64,000 nt of DNA from the NCBI RefSeq assembly GCF_037975245.1, contig NC_092576.1, forward strand, positions 9,317,501-9,381,500, given 5' to 3'. The first letter of the stretch is position 1; each line of letters starts with the position of its first letter. The stretch comes from Apostichopus japonicus (taxonomy: Eukaryota; Echinodermata; Holothuroidea; Aspidochirotida; Stichopodidae). Positions 1 through 10,623 of this stretch are shown one piece after another. The notes beneath the pieces were generated by a model. The model had not been told where the DNA came from and searched no databases. It saw only the letters and a program-made list of their open reading frames with translations. The position numbers were made by a program, and so were the translations under genes.

Positions 1-1
1 C

Positions 2-232
2 AATACCTCAGGCTCAAAGACTTCTAAGAATCGGCAAGTTCTGATTGGCTATAGGGCTCTCATGCTTACAGTTCGACAGTTAATAACAACTCCCAGTCCT
101 GCTTTAATTCCACTAACAGCCTCTGCAGAGCTTAACCACAAATGTAAGCAAGCACTGCAGAGACTGGGAGACAAATTAAAGGAGCTTTGGCAAAAGGTGA
201 AGGCTCAGATTTTTTTAAACAATGGGGATTAA
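2..232 (+). CDS. C-terminal exon of an unidentified gene (partial)
   Basis: An open frame runs from base 2 to a TAA at 230-232 with no internal stop, giving about 76 residues and entering from outside the window. The composition looks like real protein: a hydrophobic stretch (LIGYRALMLTVRQLI), a Pro/Ser/Thr linker, then a basic amphipathic helix (CKQALQRLGDKLKELWQK) ending LNNGD. Codon use is balanced, unlike the repeats that follow. I do not recognise the family. No splice acceptor is visible, so the exon starts upstream of the window. It is most likely the last coding exon of a plus-strand gene; a chance ORF is less likely given the helix-like pattern. Confidence 0.5.
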   Translation, partial: NTSGSKTSKNRQVLIGYRALMLTVRQLITTPSPALIPLTASAELNHKCKQALQRLGDKLKELWQKVKAQIFLNNGD

Positions 233-900
233 TTGTAATTAATTAACTTTTGACCAAACATTATTAGGCATCACCTAATTCATACACAATCCAACAATCA
301 TCAGTTCAACTTTGAATATGATCCATCAAAATCTTGAGGAGATTGAGATATTTGAAAATATTACAAAGAATGACCCCCGATGACCCCCTAAATGACATAT
401 GACTTCAATTTTCCGAACATCCCTCGTAACTCTCATCCCGAGGAACGTTGTGACCAAGTTTCGTTATAACTGGTCATACACTGTACGAACAGAAGCAATT
501 TGAAAATATAGGGCCGCGGCCCGGGCCACAAAAGACCCCTAGTTGATCTTTGATCTCAAATTCATGAACACCCTGAAGGTAAAACTTCCATAGTACTATC
601 GTGACAAACCCTCAACATTGTACCATGGAATCTGTAGGAGAAGAAGCATTTGGCGTATTTCCACAAAATGGCCCATTACGGCCCACATGTGACCTTTGAC
701 CCCAAATTTAGGACCATCTCTGATGGCCCTATACCAAATGGTCCTTGTGTCCAAGTTTCATGAAATTCCATCAATAACTGTGCGAGTGGGAGCGGTTTTA
801 CCAATTGTTGACGGATAGAGTGATAGAGTGATAGAATGATAGAGTGATAGAGAGATAGATGCCGCACTGTAACAATAGCTCACACCAGCATGCTGGTATG
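233..900. repeat. Interspersed repeat rich in TGACCTTTGACC-like motifs
   Basis: This non-coding stretch repeats a style seen again near 50.8-52.7 kb and 59.8-62.0 kb: phrases like 'gacctttgacc', 'ccaagtttcatgaaatt' and a terminal simple repeat. It is probably a decayed mobile element or the 3' UTR of the upstream gene overlapped by one. No coding signal was seen. Confidence 0.4.
813..860. repeat. GATAGAGT-type microsatellite
   Basis: Near-perfect tandem GATAGAGT units (one unit GATAGAAT) end the preceding interspersed repeat. Many invertebrate elements finish in such a simple tail. Confidence 0.85.
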
Positions 901-1399
901 AGCTAAAATGGAGGAAAATGACAATTAAATAAGAACAGATGAACAAATTTCTAAAGATAACATTTAAAACTTTTTTTTGTACCTACCAGGTCAAATTGTG
1001 CCATATACAGATGCTGAGTTGTGTGTGTTCTGGAAAGTCCGTAAACGCTGTAACAGTTATTGTAGGCTAGCAACGTTGCCTGTTGCTAACATTCTTTTGA
1101 GTAGAACTCGTCTATCCCTGGTTGGTAGATGAACTGTTCAAATAAATGTTTACTGGATCTGAGAATGAGCAGTTTTTGAAGAGGTTCCGAGCCCCATTGT
1201 TCGACAGGTTTGCACTTGTAGTAACCGCAGTGTTATTGCGAGTCTGAAAGATCGCTAGGCCTAGTCCCTGGTCAGTCATCTTGTTACTGCTAGTAGTAGT
1301 AGTAGTGCTTACGTTATTGTTAGGCTTAGCAACAAGGTTTCTTCTGTTAAACTTATAGTGTCAACATTGGATGCTTTACGCTTCGGTTCTTCGTTGAAG

Positions 1400-1434
1400 C
1401 ATGGAGCTATAAACTCCCAGTTTATAGCTCCATG
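1400..1434. repeat. Perfect 16-bp inverted repeat with 3-nt loop
   Basis: Arms 1400-1415 and 1419-1434 (catggagctataaact and its exact reverse complement) are separated by CCC. They would form a tight hairpin or cruciform. No host RNA gene was recognised. Confidence 0.9.
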
Positions 1435-1801
1435 GTTGAAGCACCTCGATAATGTTGCTGACATTGACTCTAGCTCAAAATTAAGCTCAAAATTAATCCC
1501 TAAGTCATTCATGTTACTCGAAGTATTTAGCTGGATGATTTAAGAAGTACGCACAGTGTCTATTGAGACTCAGTGTGTGTTAAAACATATACAGTACTAC
1601 TGCTGTAACTAATTGCAAGTAGGCTATATACTGTACAGTATTCTTTTGCAATTTGGAACATTTCTTTGCCCATAAACATATTTGCATGTACTCATGGCAA
1701 CGTTACACCATGTCTTCACTTCTTTTAATTATGACTTCATGTTTGATCAAACCAGTGTTTGTCTAACATTTCGATCCTGAAGCAATTCTCCTCTCTATAC
1801 A

Positions 1802-1848
1802 GTACACTCGACCAGTCTCGAATCGCATCCGAGACTGGTCCAGTATAC
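1802..1848. repeat. Hairpin: 11-bp perfect stem within a ~19-bp imperfect stem
   Basis: GACCAGTCTCG (1810-1820) pairs with CGAGACTGGTC (1830-1840) across a 9-nt loop. Flanking gtacact/agtatac extend the stem with one mismatch and a small internal bulge. It could be a transposon end, a fold-back or a structured RNA. Confidence 0.85.
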
Positions 1849-2108
1849 AGAAAGTTGGGTTAGGCATTTATGAATGAAACATAAATACAGACCTATGTGC
1901 AAGTGGACAACTTTAACACATTACACATATAACAAACAAATATGTTAGATGTGACATGTGTACAGTATGTACACCACAAGAGTGTATTACAATGTAATTG
2001 AACTGTATTTAGCAATGGTGGATCTGTAACCATAAGATTGCCCAAAAAAACATGGTCCACAGATTACAATTGTACATTTTGGGTCAAACGGCAAAAAATA
2101 ATGCCTAC

Positions 2109-2172
2109 CTGCATCAGTATACTGTAAAGACAGAAGTAAGGTGATAAACAGACTCCATAATTGAACAGCCAT
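2109..2172 (-). CDS. Possible first coding exon (signal peptide) of a secreted protein
   Basis: On the minus strand an ATG at 2172 opens a 21-residue peptide, MAVQLWSLFITLLLSLQ followed by YTDA. It has the charge-poor start, hydrophobic core and small-residue cleavage region of a secretion signal. It ends in a good donor, CAG|GTAGGC, in phase 1. An upstream in-frame ATG (2199) would add nine polar residues, so the inner Met fits a signal peptide better. If the donor is ignored the frame continues through a Cys-containing stretch to a stop at 1987. I found no matching next exon, so this is tentative. Confidence 0.3.
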
Positions 2173-5100
2173 CTTGTTATCCAACTGTGTTCTGTTCAAA
2201 TAAAGAAGAGTATTGTGAACATTAAGGTCATTTCATATCAAATCAACAGATTTTGGAAAGGTTTGTACTATGTAGTTCGACCTTCTCCAGAAATTACCAC
2301 CCTCGTTAGAGTCGTTACATGATTAGGAAATAAGCATACTGTGAAAATGTCAGCTGCGTTGCTGCAAAAGTGTCTGATATGTGAATGTTTGACATTTTGC
2401 AATTGGCCGGCCAAGTGCATTGTTTGGCTTTTTCCTATCTGGGACCTGTCCTGCCAAACTGATCTGAACTGCCAAAGATTTCCTGTGTTATACTTAAAAA
2501 GTTATGCAACTCTGAAGAACTCATTCACATGTACAGTGATTCAGTATGATGAAGGGTTTTTGTTGCCGAATTATCATCAACATAGCCATGCGACAGCTGT
2601 AATTTTTCCTACTATTTTGGAGAGGGTCGAGCAACCACATCAGCGATTTGACACAGAATGACCAATTTATGAAAATGACATCTATTATTTAGTCCTGTAA
2701 ATCGTGAAAAAGAATTTTTGCTTTCTACTGTAAGGGATTGTAGCCAAATCTAGTCCGCGTCTGGTGGAGCCACAACTGCACAACGACCCCTTTACACTTT
2801 GTTCACACACCGTAAAATGAGCTCCCTAGCCCTGCAGAAGTCCTATGCAGAATGGTAGGAGCTTAAAGATATGCATGAGTAACTCTCCGAAGCAACTTGG
2901 ATGATCCTGGTATCAGCGTTGCTACTGTACGTTCTTTTGTTCTGCAGACAATACACTTTATCGTTGCAAAAGTGTGCCGATCTTTTGTATATTCCATTTG
3001 TTTAATAAACATTGTCTTAAACAAAATTCTTTCAAAAATGTGAGACTATGCTCTGGGACCGGTTTTGCGATAGTTACGTGTCAGCTAGCTGAAGACAAAA
3101 TTTACGAGTTTATACAGTACTTCAACGAAAATGAGCAATAGACTTAACTGTTTGTGAGACTCGGTACTAATTATCCATTGAAATTTAGCAGCACGGCATT
3201 GTTGCTGGTCGCGTTATTTGATTGGACAATAATATTCCCAATATACTTGGGCTATGTTTGTGAAGAATTCGAAATTTTCAATGACTTTCTTATCGAACAG
3301 CTTTGAGATGCACCCTATTTGTAACAAATATACGCAGAAGTAAAAGCTAGGCCAGTCAGAAACAATTTACCAACATTACCGCACGTACAAACACAGTACG
3401 ACAGGTAAAAGGCTATGACCAATAAAAAAAGAAAGAAGAACAAAAAAGAAGTAATGTTGAGAGCAAAACATTCCACTGTAAATTTCTTGTTCGACAGATA
3501 ATAGTTAAAGTAGCTACATTATGATGTAATGTTATAAAATGAAAAGTAATTATATCTTTCTTACAATCTTTTAAAATTTGAACCTCCGATATTTTGAAAT
3601 ATTCAACGTGTACAATACAGTACAAGTGCTGTGTGTTTTGGTTTATACAAAAATCTTGGCAAGTTTCCAAAAAAGTTTCTCTTGACACTAGATCAACACC
3701 CACTATGAATTGGTTGCGTCCTTATAACCCCTATAGTTATACGTAGTAGCACAGGTGCATCCTCGACTAGACCACTACTGTCATGTGTAGTCAACTCGTG
3801 TAAGTTTACTCTGCGGGCTTTCGTTGAGAGCCGCGATTCTTAAAAGTGTGCACAGACAAGTTGTATAGAATATGTGTGATAGCAGAAAACAAATCGTTTG
3901 AACTGAAGTCAACTTCTTATGAAAGAAGACACTTACACAGTCTGCGTTTACGAATATTATATACAAGAAGCAAAATAGAAATAAATGTGGAATGCAATAA
4001 GTGGTTCAAAAAATTTCCCGTGATGCTGATTATAAAATTCAATACAACAGCGATCATCCCGCGCTAGGCCGTGTGACACCTTATTGTGTGCTAGAGTAGT
4101 CATTGACAATACCCTTGTGAGTAGGTTGGGAGTTAGGAATGCTCATCACATACCGTGAATGGCACTTTAACATTCGCGAAGCCTGTGCACTATGGTAAGG
4201 CTAGATTTTTCCATTGACTTCAGTGTGGTTAGGCTACATACAATCATGGAATGTCAGTAAATATTGTGGAAGTGGAAATGATATCGAGACCAATTGTACG
4301 GCAATAAACCAAGGCACAATGAATGCGAACAATCTGATAAGTTTGGACGGACTATGCAAATAAGCTCCTATTCATTAATTTCTGTCACTCTTTCTTGTGA
4401 AAACCTGTTGTTACGTGTTCGTAGACCCAACCCACGGCTGCCTCATTAACTTGCCAAGTGAAGTACTGTGGTCACTGAGCCGTGAAGAATATTCAGTAGC
4501 AGCACAATGGGCAGGAGATTTGCACGGCACCGGGCCCAGACTAGATTTGGCTAGATGCTCCCTGAGTGCAAGGGTAAATGTTGTCAAATATCTTACTTTC
4601 CAAAGTTTAGACTGTTCAAAACCACTATTGAACATTGGAGCATTTGGGAATTGTTAATTGTCAACAACTCTGTATTAAGTGGACAACATACGACAACATA
4701 CAGATATGAGCAATTTAATACATCGACCGTGAAACACCTTTGGCTCCAATAACTAAAGCCTACAGTATAGGCAAACTGGTGGATCAGTGGGTTTATACTA
4801 CTGTATTTGGGGGTCAATTGGTTATGAGAGAAGATGGATGGTTCACATACTGTACAGTATGTAGACTATAGTATTTTTTATTCATATCGTAACTAGGCCT
4901 ACAGAGGGTTTAAGGGGCTGGCCAGATGGATTGCGTTTGTCAGAATGACAATTTGTTTATAATCAATCAAAGTAATGAATGATTATTTAAAACTTAACAT
5001 TTATGTTATTTCTTGGAGTTTGCATGACAAGTTAAGATGTTTTCAACATGACGATTTGTCTCATTTAGGACAAGATTCTAGGACTCCACCACAAAAGTGT

Positions 5101-5385
5101 TGCGATTATGATTTCATGGAACAATAGTGACAATCATTCACCATGTAGGCTGTGTAGTAGCTAGCCTCACTATAAGCCACACATAATATACAGGTTGTGT
5201 TTTGCTAAAGATTTAAAATGTGGCCATTTGGGGGCAAAGCCGTATTTTGTCATGATGGAAACCCTATGTACATAAATGATTGAAGCTGTAAGTGATCATT
5301 TGGAAAAGATAAAAATGATTAATTTTGAGTGATAACTACCCCTTCGTTTGATGGAGGCATATCAACCGACGACCTTGTTAAAAAC

Positions 5386-5940
5386 CCAAACTAACTTATT
5401 TGCTGCATTCTGTACGTACAGAGATTTGTACTAGGTTGGCAATTGCAAGAGATGCCACCAGCCAACTAATTGGATTGTGGAAGGCAAAAGAGATCAGCCT
5501 GAAACTGAAGAAACAGCTGGTGAAATCTCTTGTGTGGAGTGTAGCTCTCTATGGTGCAGAAAGTTGGGCATTAAAACAGAATGACACGAAGAAAATAGAA
5601 TCACTTGAGCTGTGGGTGTGGCGTAGAATGCTTCAGGTCAGCTGGAAAGATAGAAAGACAAATGCATGGATCCGCCAAAGGGTAGGAGTTTCAGAAGAGG
5701 AAGGTCTACTTGTCCAGTTAAGGAAGCTGTCTCTGTATGGACATTGGAAGCGCAGATAAGATAGCCTAGTTCAGATGACAGTAGAAGGAGAAGTAGAAGG
5801 GAAGGCCAGGCCAGGACGTAGGAAAACAGGATGGATCGATAACATCAAGAAGTGGACAGATAGAGGAATGGCCGTGGCAAGAGCAAAGGCACACAAGAGA
5901 ATGCCGACGGTTCTTTGAGGACTATGGCAAAGCAGCAGCA
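5386..5940 (+). pseudogene. Non-LTR retrotransposon (LINE) RT C-terminal relic
   Basis: The translation shows the hallmark region after the reverse transcriptase core of LINEs: ALYGAESWALKQND, then a K-I-E-S-L-E-L-W-V-W-R-R-M-L helix, a 'SWKDRKTNAWIRQRVG' segment and a 'LYGHWKRR' motif. An in-frame TAA at 5757-5759 interrupts it, after which the same frame resumes with GRRKTGWIDNIKKWTDRG. The 5' portion (endonuclease, RT fingers and palm) is absent, typical of 5' truncation on insertion. It is a dead copy; the exact clade is not determined. Confidence 0.85.
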
Positions 5941-6434
5941 GCAGTACGTACACACTGTATGCATCATTCACGTACAGTAATAAAGACCTAGCGTTGACAT
6001 GGTTGCTATAGTCTACAGTACGTTTCTAACGCACACGACTCCATCTTTTACTTCCAATTTTTGAGATTTTCGATCTTACGAGGTGACATAAACATGCATA
6101 TATAAAGTAAACTACCGTAAATTCCTTGTGGTGTATATTTCATGTACATTCGATGCTCCGGGAGCGAGAATTTCGGTCCGCAAGTGCCTACCGACTACCG
6201 AGTAGGTGAATACCAGGGGCGTATCCAGGATTTTCTAACCCGGGTGCGCGAATAACCGAGCTCAGAGAACAGTTTATTTGCATTGCGCAATCCAGGTCAA
6301 CAGGTCAAATAAGAATACTCTCGTTGAGACGAGAGTTGTCTGTTCGCGTAACCACGCCAACGAAATGAGCACCTACAGTAAACATTAGAAATCGCATAAC
6401 TTACGTCTAAATTTACTCGGTTTTTTCGCTTCGG

Positions 6435-6647
6435 AATGGATATTTCTACAAGTTTCGAAAGTTGACAGACTGAAGGAATTTTTAAAGAAACGAAAGTTGA
6501 AGATGAGTGGCCGAAAGGAAGAGTTGGTTGCTTTAGCGTATGCTGCCGTTCAGATGAACACTGCTGAAATTAACATAGCAGATGCGCGAAATAAAAAGGC
6601 AGACGACTACGCATCGGTACTTCAGGTTGAAGGAGAGACCCTGTCGA
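6435..6647 (+). pseudogene. SWIM/YqaJ-associated family-like ORF, N-terminal part (split by transposon)
   Basis: The frame reads VDRLKEFLKKRKLKMSGRKEELVALAYAA in sections, a SAP-like or helix-extended-helix module ('LK..L..R.LK.SG.KEELV.L...A') that often opens large uncharacterised invertebrate proteins carrying SWIM zinc-finger and YqaJ nuclease-like domains. It continues to LQVEGETL, where a hAT-like element has inserted exactly after the 8-bp sequence cctgtcga. The remaining part lies 5 kb away at 11706. Family resemblance is from memory of the pattern, not from a search. The start codon is uncertain and no upstream exon was identified. Confidence 0.5.
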
Positions 6648-6934
6648 CATGGGCGGCGATCCTGGGGGGAAGATTCCCCCCCCATGAAAATGGGTGGAGG
6701 GGATGTAATACACCATATCCCCCCCCCCCACCAAATGCCAGGGATAAGAATATTGTCATGCCTACATTTATGCATCATCGTGAATGTACTGCTCTTTTTA
6801 GCTTCATTTCTCGCCTAACATAAATGCAGTGCGATCTTGTCAAGTAAACCGTCTTTATAAAGCAAGAATAGTTGACTGTAGGCTTCATTGGCCCTATAAC
6901 AACAAAATGTATTATTGCCCCCACGGTATTGATA

Positions 6935-6997
6935 TAGTACATATATGCACCCTAATAGTATTCATATCAACGAGTTAAATGAATCTGGAGAAACTAT
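6935..6997. repeat. Left arm (outer part) of long inverted repeat around RT unit
   Basis: The segment containing 'tcaacgagttaaatgaatctgg' in two halves matches, in reverse complement, 'ccagattcattt' + 'acctcgttga' at about 11150-11180. Removing element B (6998-9495) joins this arm to the inner arm at 9504-9574, giving a left inverted repeat of roughly 110 bp or more that mirrors 11075-11190. Confidence 0.7.
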
Positions 6998-7049
6998 CAT
7001 AGGCGTAGGAGCCTAATTTGATTTGGGGGGGGGGGGCTGTAACGACTTG

Positions 7050-7146
7050 CCCGAAAAATATAACCAAAATTTTTCGCGCGCTCCGCGCCCGTTCGACATC
7101 TTAATGTGCATATCATATGGGCAATCATCGGTTATTACATCACATG
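7050..7146 (+). repeat. Left subterminal arm of element B (pairs with 9099-9180)
   Basis: About 90 bp here are the near reverse complement of 9099-9180. A third, more diverged copy lies at 8141-8240 on the minus strand. All share a short GC-rich dyad ('cgcgcgctccgcgc') followed by 'gttcaacatcttaatgtg'. Confidence 0.75.
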
Positions 7147-7187
7147 CAGGCGCGTATCCAGGATTTTCTAACCCGGGGGGCGCGAAT

Positions 7188-7275
7188 TACTATCTAAGCG
7201 GAGCGCCACCATCGGTTGGCGCGCAGCGTACAAGAAAATTTCTGGTTTTGATACCCCCCAGATCACCGGAAATAG
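7188..7275 (+). repeat. Conserved 'GCGCCACCAT' hairpin core, copy 1
   Basis: The core reads 'ctatctaagcggagcgcc', 'accatcggttggcgc', then 'agcgtacaagaaaat' and a 'ccccagat..ccggaaa..gcactt' block. GCGCCA and TGGCGC form a dyad. Seven copies occur in the window, in both orientations. Confidence 0.85.
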
Positions 7276-7822
7276 CACTTCTCGGGCTTAAAAATGACCA
7301 AGCAGATGTACACTTTTGCCTGAGAACCAAGTATTTCCCCAAAGTTTTTTTCCATCCATAACTTTTTTGAAGATTGTCACCAGTCACACATCATGTTCGA
7401 CCTCATTGCATTTCCTATGGATCATTGCTTTTGTAGGTGATTCTACGTCACGGCCCACAATATCCGAAAGCCCCACTTTTCAAGGTTTTAAGCCCATTAT
7501 TTGTTGAGAATTTGAAAATTCACATTTCTCGTGAATAAAATCACTTGAAAACATACCCATAATGTTGCACAAAATTCAATCTATGGACAACCAATATAGA
7601 AAAACCTCCTTGATCCCCTAACAGACAGGTCAAAGTTGCACGAGTAGAGGAAAGTATGATGAAGAATGTTGGTGAGGAAATTTTGGAAAATTCAGACACA
7701 GTTAATTTATTGGTGTATAAATATTGCAACCTCTTATAATGGCTATTATAAAACTTGGTTGAAGGAAATGAAAAATAGCAGATATTTCCGATATCAGGTA
7801 TATCGAAACCGAACACTACACA

Positions 7823-8273
7823 CATAGGCGTATAGGTCCCGTAGAAGGCGGTGGCTGCAGCCCCCCTCCCCCCCCCCCCCCCGCAACCAAATTTTTCCCC
7901 ATCTTTTTCGGGCACCTACTGAAAGAAAAATAAATAGCAATGAATAGCTTAAAAATGATCTCCTTGGTAATTAAAATAAAGTTGTAAGCTTGGCCGATAT
8001 TTCTACTGTAAAAGAGAGTTTTGACATAAATGGATCTGTATGCTTTTTCTCCATCTACATAAGACATTTGGTTGTTTACATAGCATCCAGCGGTATACTG
8101 TGGAACTTTCACGGACCGTGCGGTACACGATGCCATGCACTGTAATGACCGATGCTTGCTTATATGATACTGGCATCGATATGTTGAACACGCGCTTCGC
8201 GCGCGAAAAATTTTGGCTTTTTTTCGGGCAAGTCATTACAGCCCCCAAATCCAATTGGGCTCCTACGCCTTTA
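7823..8273. mobile_element. hAT-like element D (451 bp, nested in B)
   Basis: It starts cataggcgtatagg, ends cctacgccttta, and is flanked by the exact 8-bp duplication actacaca at 7815-7822 and 8274-8281. It carries poly-C and one reverse-oriented arm of the B family. It is non-coding and non-autonomous. Confidence 0.75.
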
Positions 8274-8409
8274 ACTACACACATAGACAGTTTTTGAGGC
8301 TGTTCATCGTGGAACATGCATTTCAATGCTCACTGATATGATGTTATATCTGCTCTTTGCTTTACAAATTCGAACAGGCGTGTAGCGAGTAATTGCCAAG
8401 GGAGGGGCA

Positions 8410-8515
8410 AACTATCTAAGCGAAGCGCCACCATGAGTTGGCGCGAAGCGTACAAGAAAAATTTTGGCCGAAAATGCCTCCCAGATCGCTGGAAATGACA
8501 CTTCCCAGGCCTTGT
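8410..8515 (+). repeat. Conserved hairpin core, copy 2
   Basis: The same order of blocks as copy 1: 'actatctaagcgaagcgcc', a GCGCCA/TGGCGC dyad, 'aagcgtacaagaaaa', and 'cagatcgctggaaatgacac'. Confidence 0.85.
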
Positions 8516-8897
8516 AAGTTGCATCTAAGCATTGTCTATTTTGATATTACTAGCGATGTCATAAAGAAAATTTGCTCGGGGGGGGGCGGTCGCCCCCTTC
8601 CCGAAATGCGTCATGTACCCCGACGACTCGGTCGAGTTCAAGACCAGTGCACAGTTGGTTCCATATAGCACAATTGTACAATTGTTTAAGGCGTCCATAC
8701 ACACACACGCGTTATGATAGACCATATATAGTATTTATATAGATACATTAGTGAGAGAGGAAAAATGGAAACGTCAAAAATGGAGTTGTCGGTGTAAGGG
8801 GTAGGGTGAGGCGCACACCCCTTCCGTAATCCTTGATCTGTCACTGGCTACCCTGTGTATATTATAGGGATCAGCGCTTTAACTATGACTGTTCCTC

Positions 8898-9055
8898 TTT
8901 CTCTTCCCGAGGTCTTGGCTATCTTCTACTCCCTCCTTTTTTCCTTTTTCTCTCTTTTTTCTTTTTCTTTTCTCTTCCTTCCTCTCCTCCTTTTCTTTTT
9001 CCCCCTCCTTTTCCCTTTTCTCTTCTCTTTTTTTCTCTCCTCTTTTCCTTACCCG
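8898..9055 (+). repeat. Polypyrimidine (TC-rich) tract
   Basis: About 150 bases are almost exclusively C and T, running into a G run and the right part of element B. The apparent Ser/Phe/Pro-rich or Lys/Glu-rich frames across it are artefacts of composition. Confidence 0.9.
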
Positions 9056-9272
9056 GGGGGCGCGCGCCCCCAAGGCCCCCCCCCTGGATACGCACCTGAC
9101 ATGCCTTTAACCGATAATGCCTATATGATATGCACATTAAGATGTTGAACGCGCGCGGAGCGCGCAAAAAATTTTGGTTATATTTTCCGTGTTATTACCC
9201 TCCCATATTGGTTATAATTATTGGGGAAGTCGTTACAATAATAACGATAATAATAATAATAATATTAGTTTA

Positions 9273-9450
9273 ACCATTGAAAAACACATTGCGAATTATT
9301 CTTCTTTCAGTAGGTGCCTGGAAAATTCTCAGCATAATTGCCCGAATTTGCATAAAAAAAATTGAAAAACACACTGCAAATTTTTCTTCTTTCAGTAGGT
9401 GCCCGAAAAATTCTCAGCATATTGCCCGAATTTTCACCCAAAATTTTGGT
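9273..9450 (+). repeat. Two-copy ~88-bp tandem repeat at end of element B
   Basis: The block 'ttgaaaaacacattgcgaat' followed by 'tcttctttcagtaggtgcc' and 'aaaattctcagcat' is repeated once with few changes. Confidence 0.8.
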
Positions 9451-9516
9451 TGGGGGGCTGCAGCCCCCCCAGCCCCCCCGCCTCCTACGCCTATGGAAAC
9501 TATCACACAGTAACTA

Positions 9517-9574
9517 CGCGCGTACCACGTATGGAGGGTCATGTGATGTGTTCCAGGGTGGTACTACTATACTA
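9517..9574 (+). repeat. Inner left arm of inverted repeat flanking RT
   Basis: The segment from cgcgcgtacc through ggtggtact is the reverse complement of 11075-11128 with one substitution and one 3-nt indel, giving about 53 bp at more than 95% identity. Confidence 0.9.
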
Positions 9575-9578
9575 CTCT

Positions 9579-10623
9579 CCCTATTACGCTTGATGATTTC
9601 ACCCAACTAGTACGTCTTGACAACGACGAACTTCACCTGATATCACTACTAATCGATAACGTCTCCTACACCGTCAAATTAGAGGGCAAACTAGGACTTC
9701 CTTTTAACACTAACATTGGTTCACCACAAGGAGATAGTGCAAGTGCATTATTTTTTATAACTTATCTAGCCAACTCTATGAAATCAGATGATAATGATAT
9801 CGATGCAGTTATCCTGCCATGCATCGCAGTTAGTTGATCATGATTACAGCACTACCACCACTAATTCTTTTTTCACAGTAGACCAACAATACGCTGATGA
9901 TATCTCTTGGGCATCAACTGGTCAACATATACTGCAAGACATCGAAAAACGAGTCTCTGACAAACTGGCAGTAAGAAATCTGAAAATCAATTGCACAAAA
10001 ACTGAGAAATTTACAATCACAAGAAAAGGAAATGACAGTTGGAAGAAATGTAAATATGTTGGAAGCTTGCTGGGGACCGAAGAAGACATTAACAGAAGAA
10101 TTGGTATAACCAACGGTGCTTTCAACACACTGTCAAGCATTTTTAAAAGCAAAAACATAAGCCGGAAAATTAAGCTTAGGATCTTTGAGACTTTATTAAA
10201 GAGTATTTTTTTGTACAATTGCGAACTGTGGGGCACAACAAAGGATCTTGATCGCAAAATTGACACTTTTCAAAGGAGACTACTTCGAAATATTCTCAAC
10301 ATTAGATGGACCAATAATAATTCGTTATCAAATGATGAGCTCTACAACGACACCAACCAAACACCTTGGTCATCGATAGTCGCACATAGAGATTGAGATT
10401 TTTCGGTCATGTAGTAAGACTTCAAGAGGACGCTCCAGCAAAGGTTGCTTTAAGAGAAGCACTGAGACATACTGCTAAACCAGTTGGAAGGCCCATGACT
10501 ATATTGCTTGGAAAAATAAAATCGCAATTCAAGGACATTAATATTAACAATTTCGAAGAAGCAATAAACCTTGCGCAAGATCGTGATACGTGGCGGAGGT
10601 TAATCACTGAGCATGTCGGATAG
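9579..10623 (+). pseudogene. Reverse transcriptase fragment between inverted repeats
   Basis: Three frames joined by two frameshifts (near 9790-9840 and 10390) read as one RT. Frame 1 has a palm motif, NIGSPQGDSASALFF. The next frame has the catalytic box QQYADDISW, then a thumb region (KYVGSLLGTEEDINRRIG, LLKSIFLYNCELWG, FQRRLLRNILNIRW). The third has FGHVVRLQEDAPAKV and a terminal 'AINLAQDRDTWRRLI'. This order is that of LINE-type polymerases, missing any endonuclease. The clade is uncertain; the GSPQGDSAS motif is not the usual LINE form. It is bracketed by the ~53-bp inverted repeats 9517-9574 and 11075-11128. Confidence 0.8.

Larger units (their letters stand above)
901..5385. other. Mostly unannotated intergenic DNA
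   Basis: Apart from the two hairpins and the possible signal-peptide exon listed separately, I see no supportable gene. Open frames at 2341-2661 and 4397-4657 resemble nothing I know and lack splice or domain support. A short segment near 4655-4700 resembles the tail of the tRNA-derived SINE at 38.2 kb (shared 'attgtcaacaactctgta'). Confidence 0.5.
7147..9098. mobile_element. Possible hAT-like inner element without matching duplication
   Basis: CAGGCGCGTATCCAGG at 7147 and CCTGGATACGCACCTG ending at 9098 form a 16-bp inverted repeat with one mismatch. The 8-bp flanks (atcacatg and acatgcct) do not match, so this may be internal structure of element B rather than an independent insertion. Confidence 0.45.
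6998..9495. mobile_element. hAT-like element B (2.5 kb, nested in A)
   Basis: It begins CATAGGCGTAGGAG and ends CTCCTACGCCTATG, perfectly inverted. It is bounded by the exact 8-bp duplication gaaactat at 6990-6997 and 9496-9503. There is no transposase. The interior contains subterminal arms in opposite orientation (about 7050-7146 and 9099-9180, both with 'ttaatgtgcatatcata'), a further nested element (7823-8273), poly-G/poly-C runs and a long polypyrimidine tract. Confidence 0.85.

Noticed and set aside
3413-4067. Short ORFs on both strands
   Set aside because: AT-rich chance frames with no splice, signal or domain support.
7147-9098. Independent hAT insertion between matching CAGGCGCG/CGCACCTG ends
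   Set aside because: The 8-bp flanks do not match, so independent insertion is not supported; it is kept only as a possible element.
8879-9167. Lys/Glu/Arg-rich and Phe/Ser/Pro-rich ORFs on both strands
   Set aside because: They translate a polypyrimidine tract in various frames and have no gene-like features.
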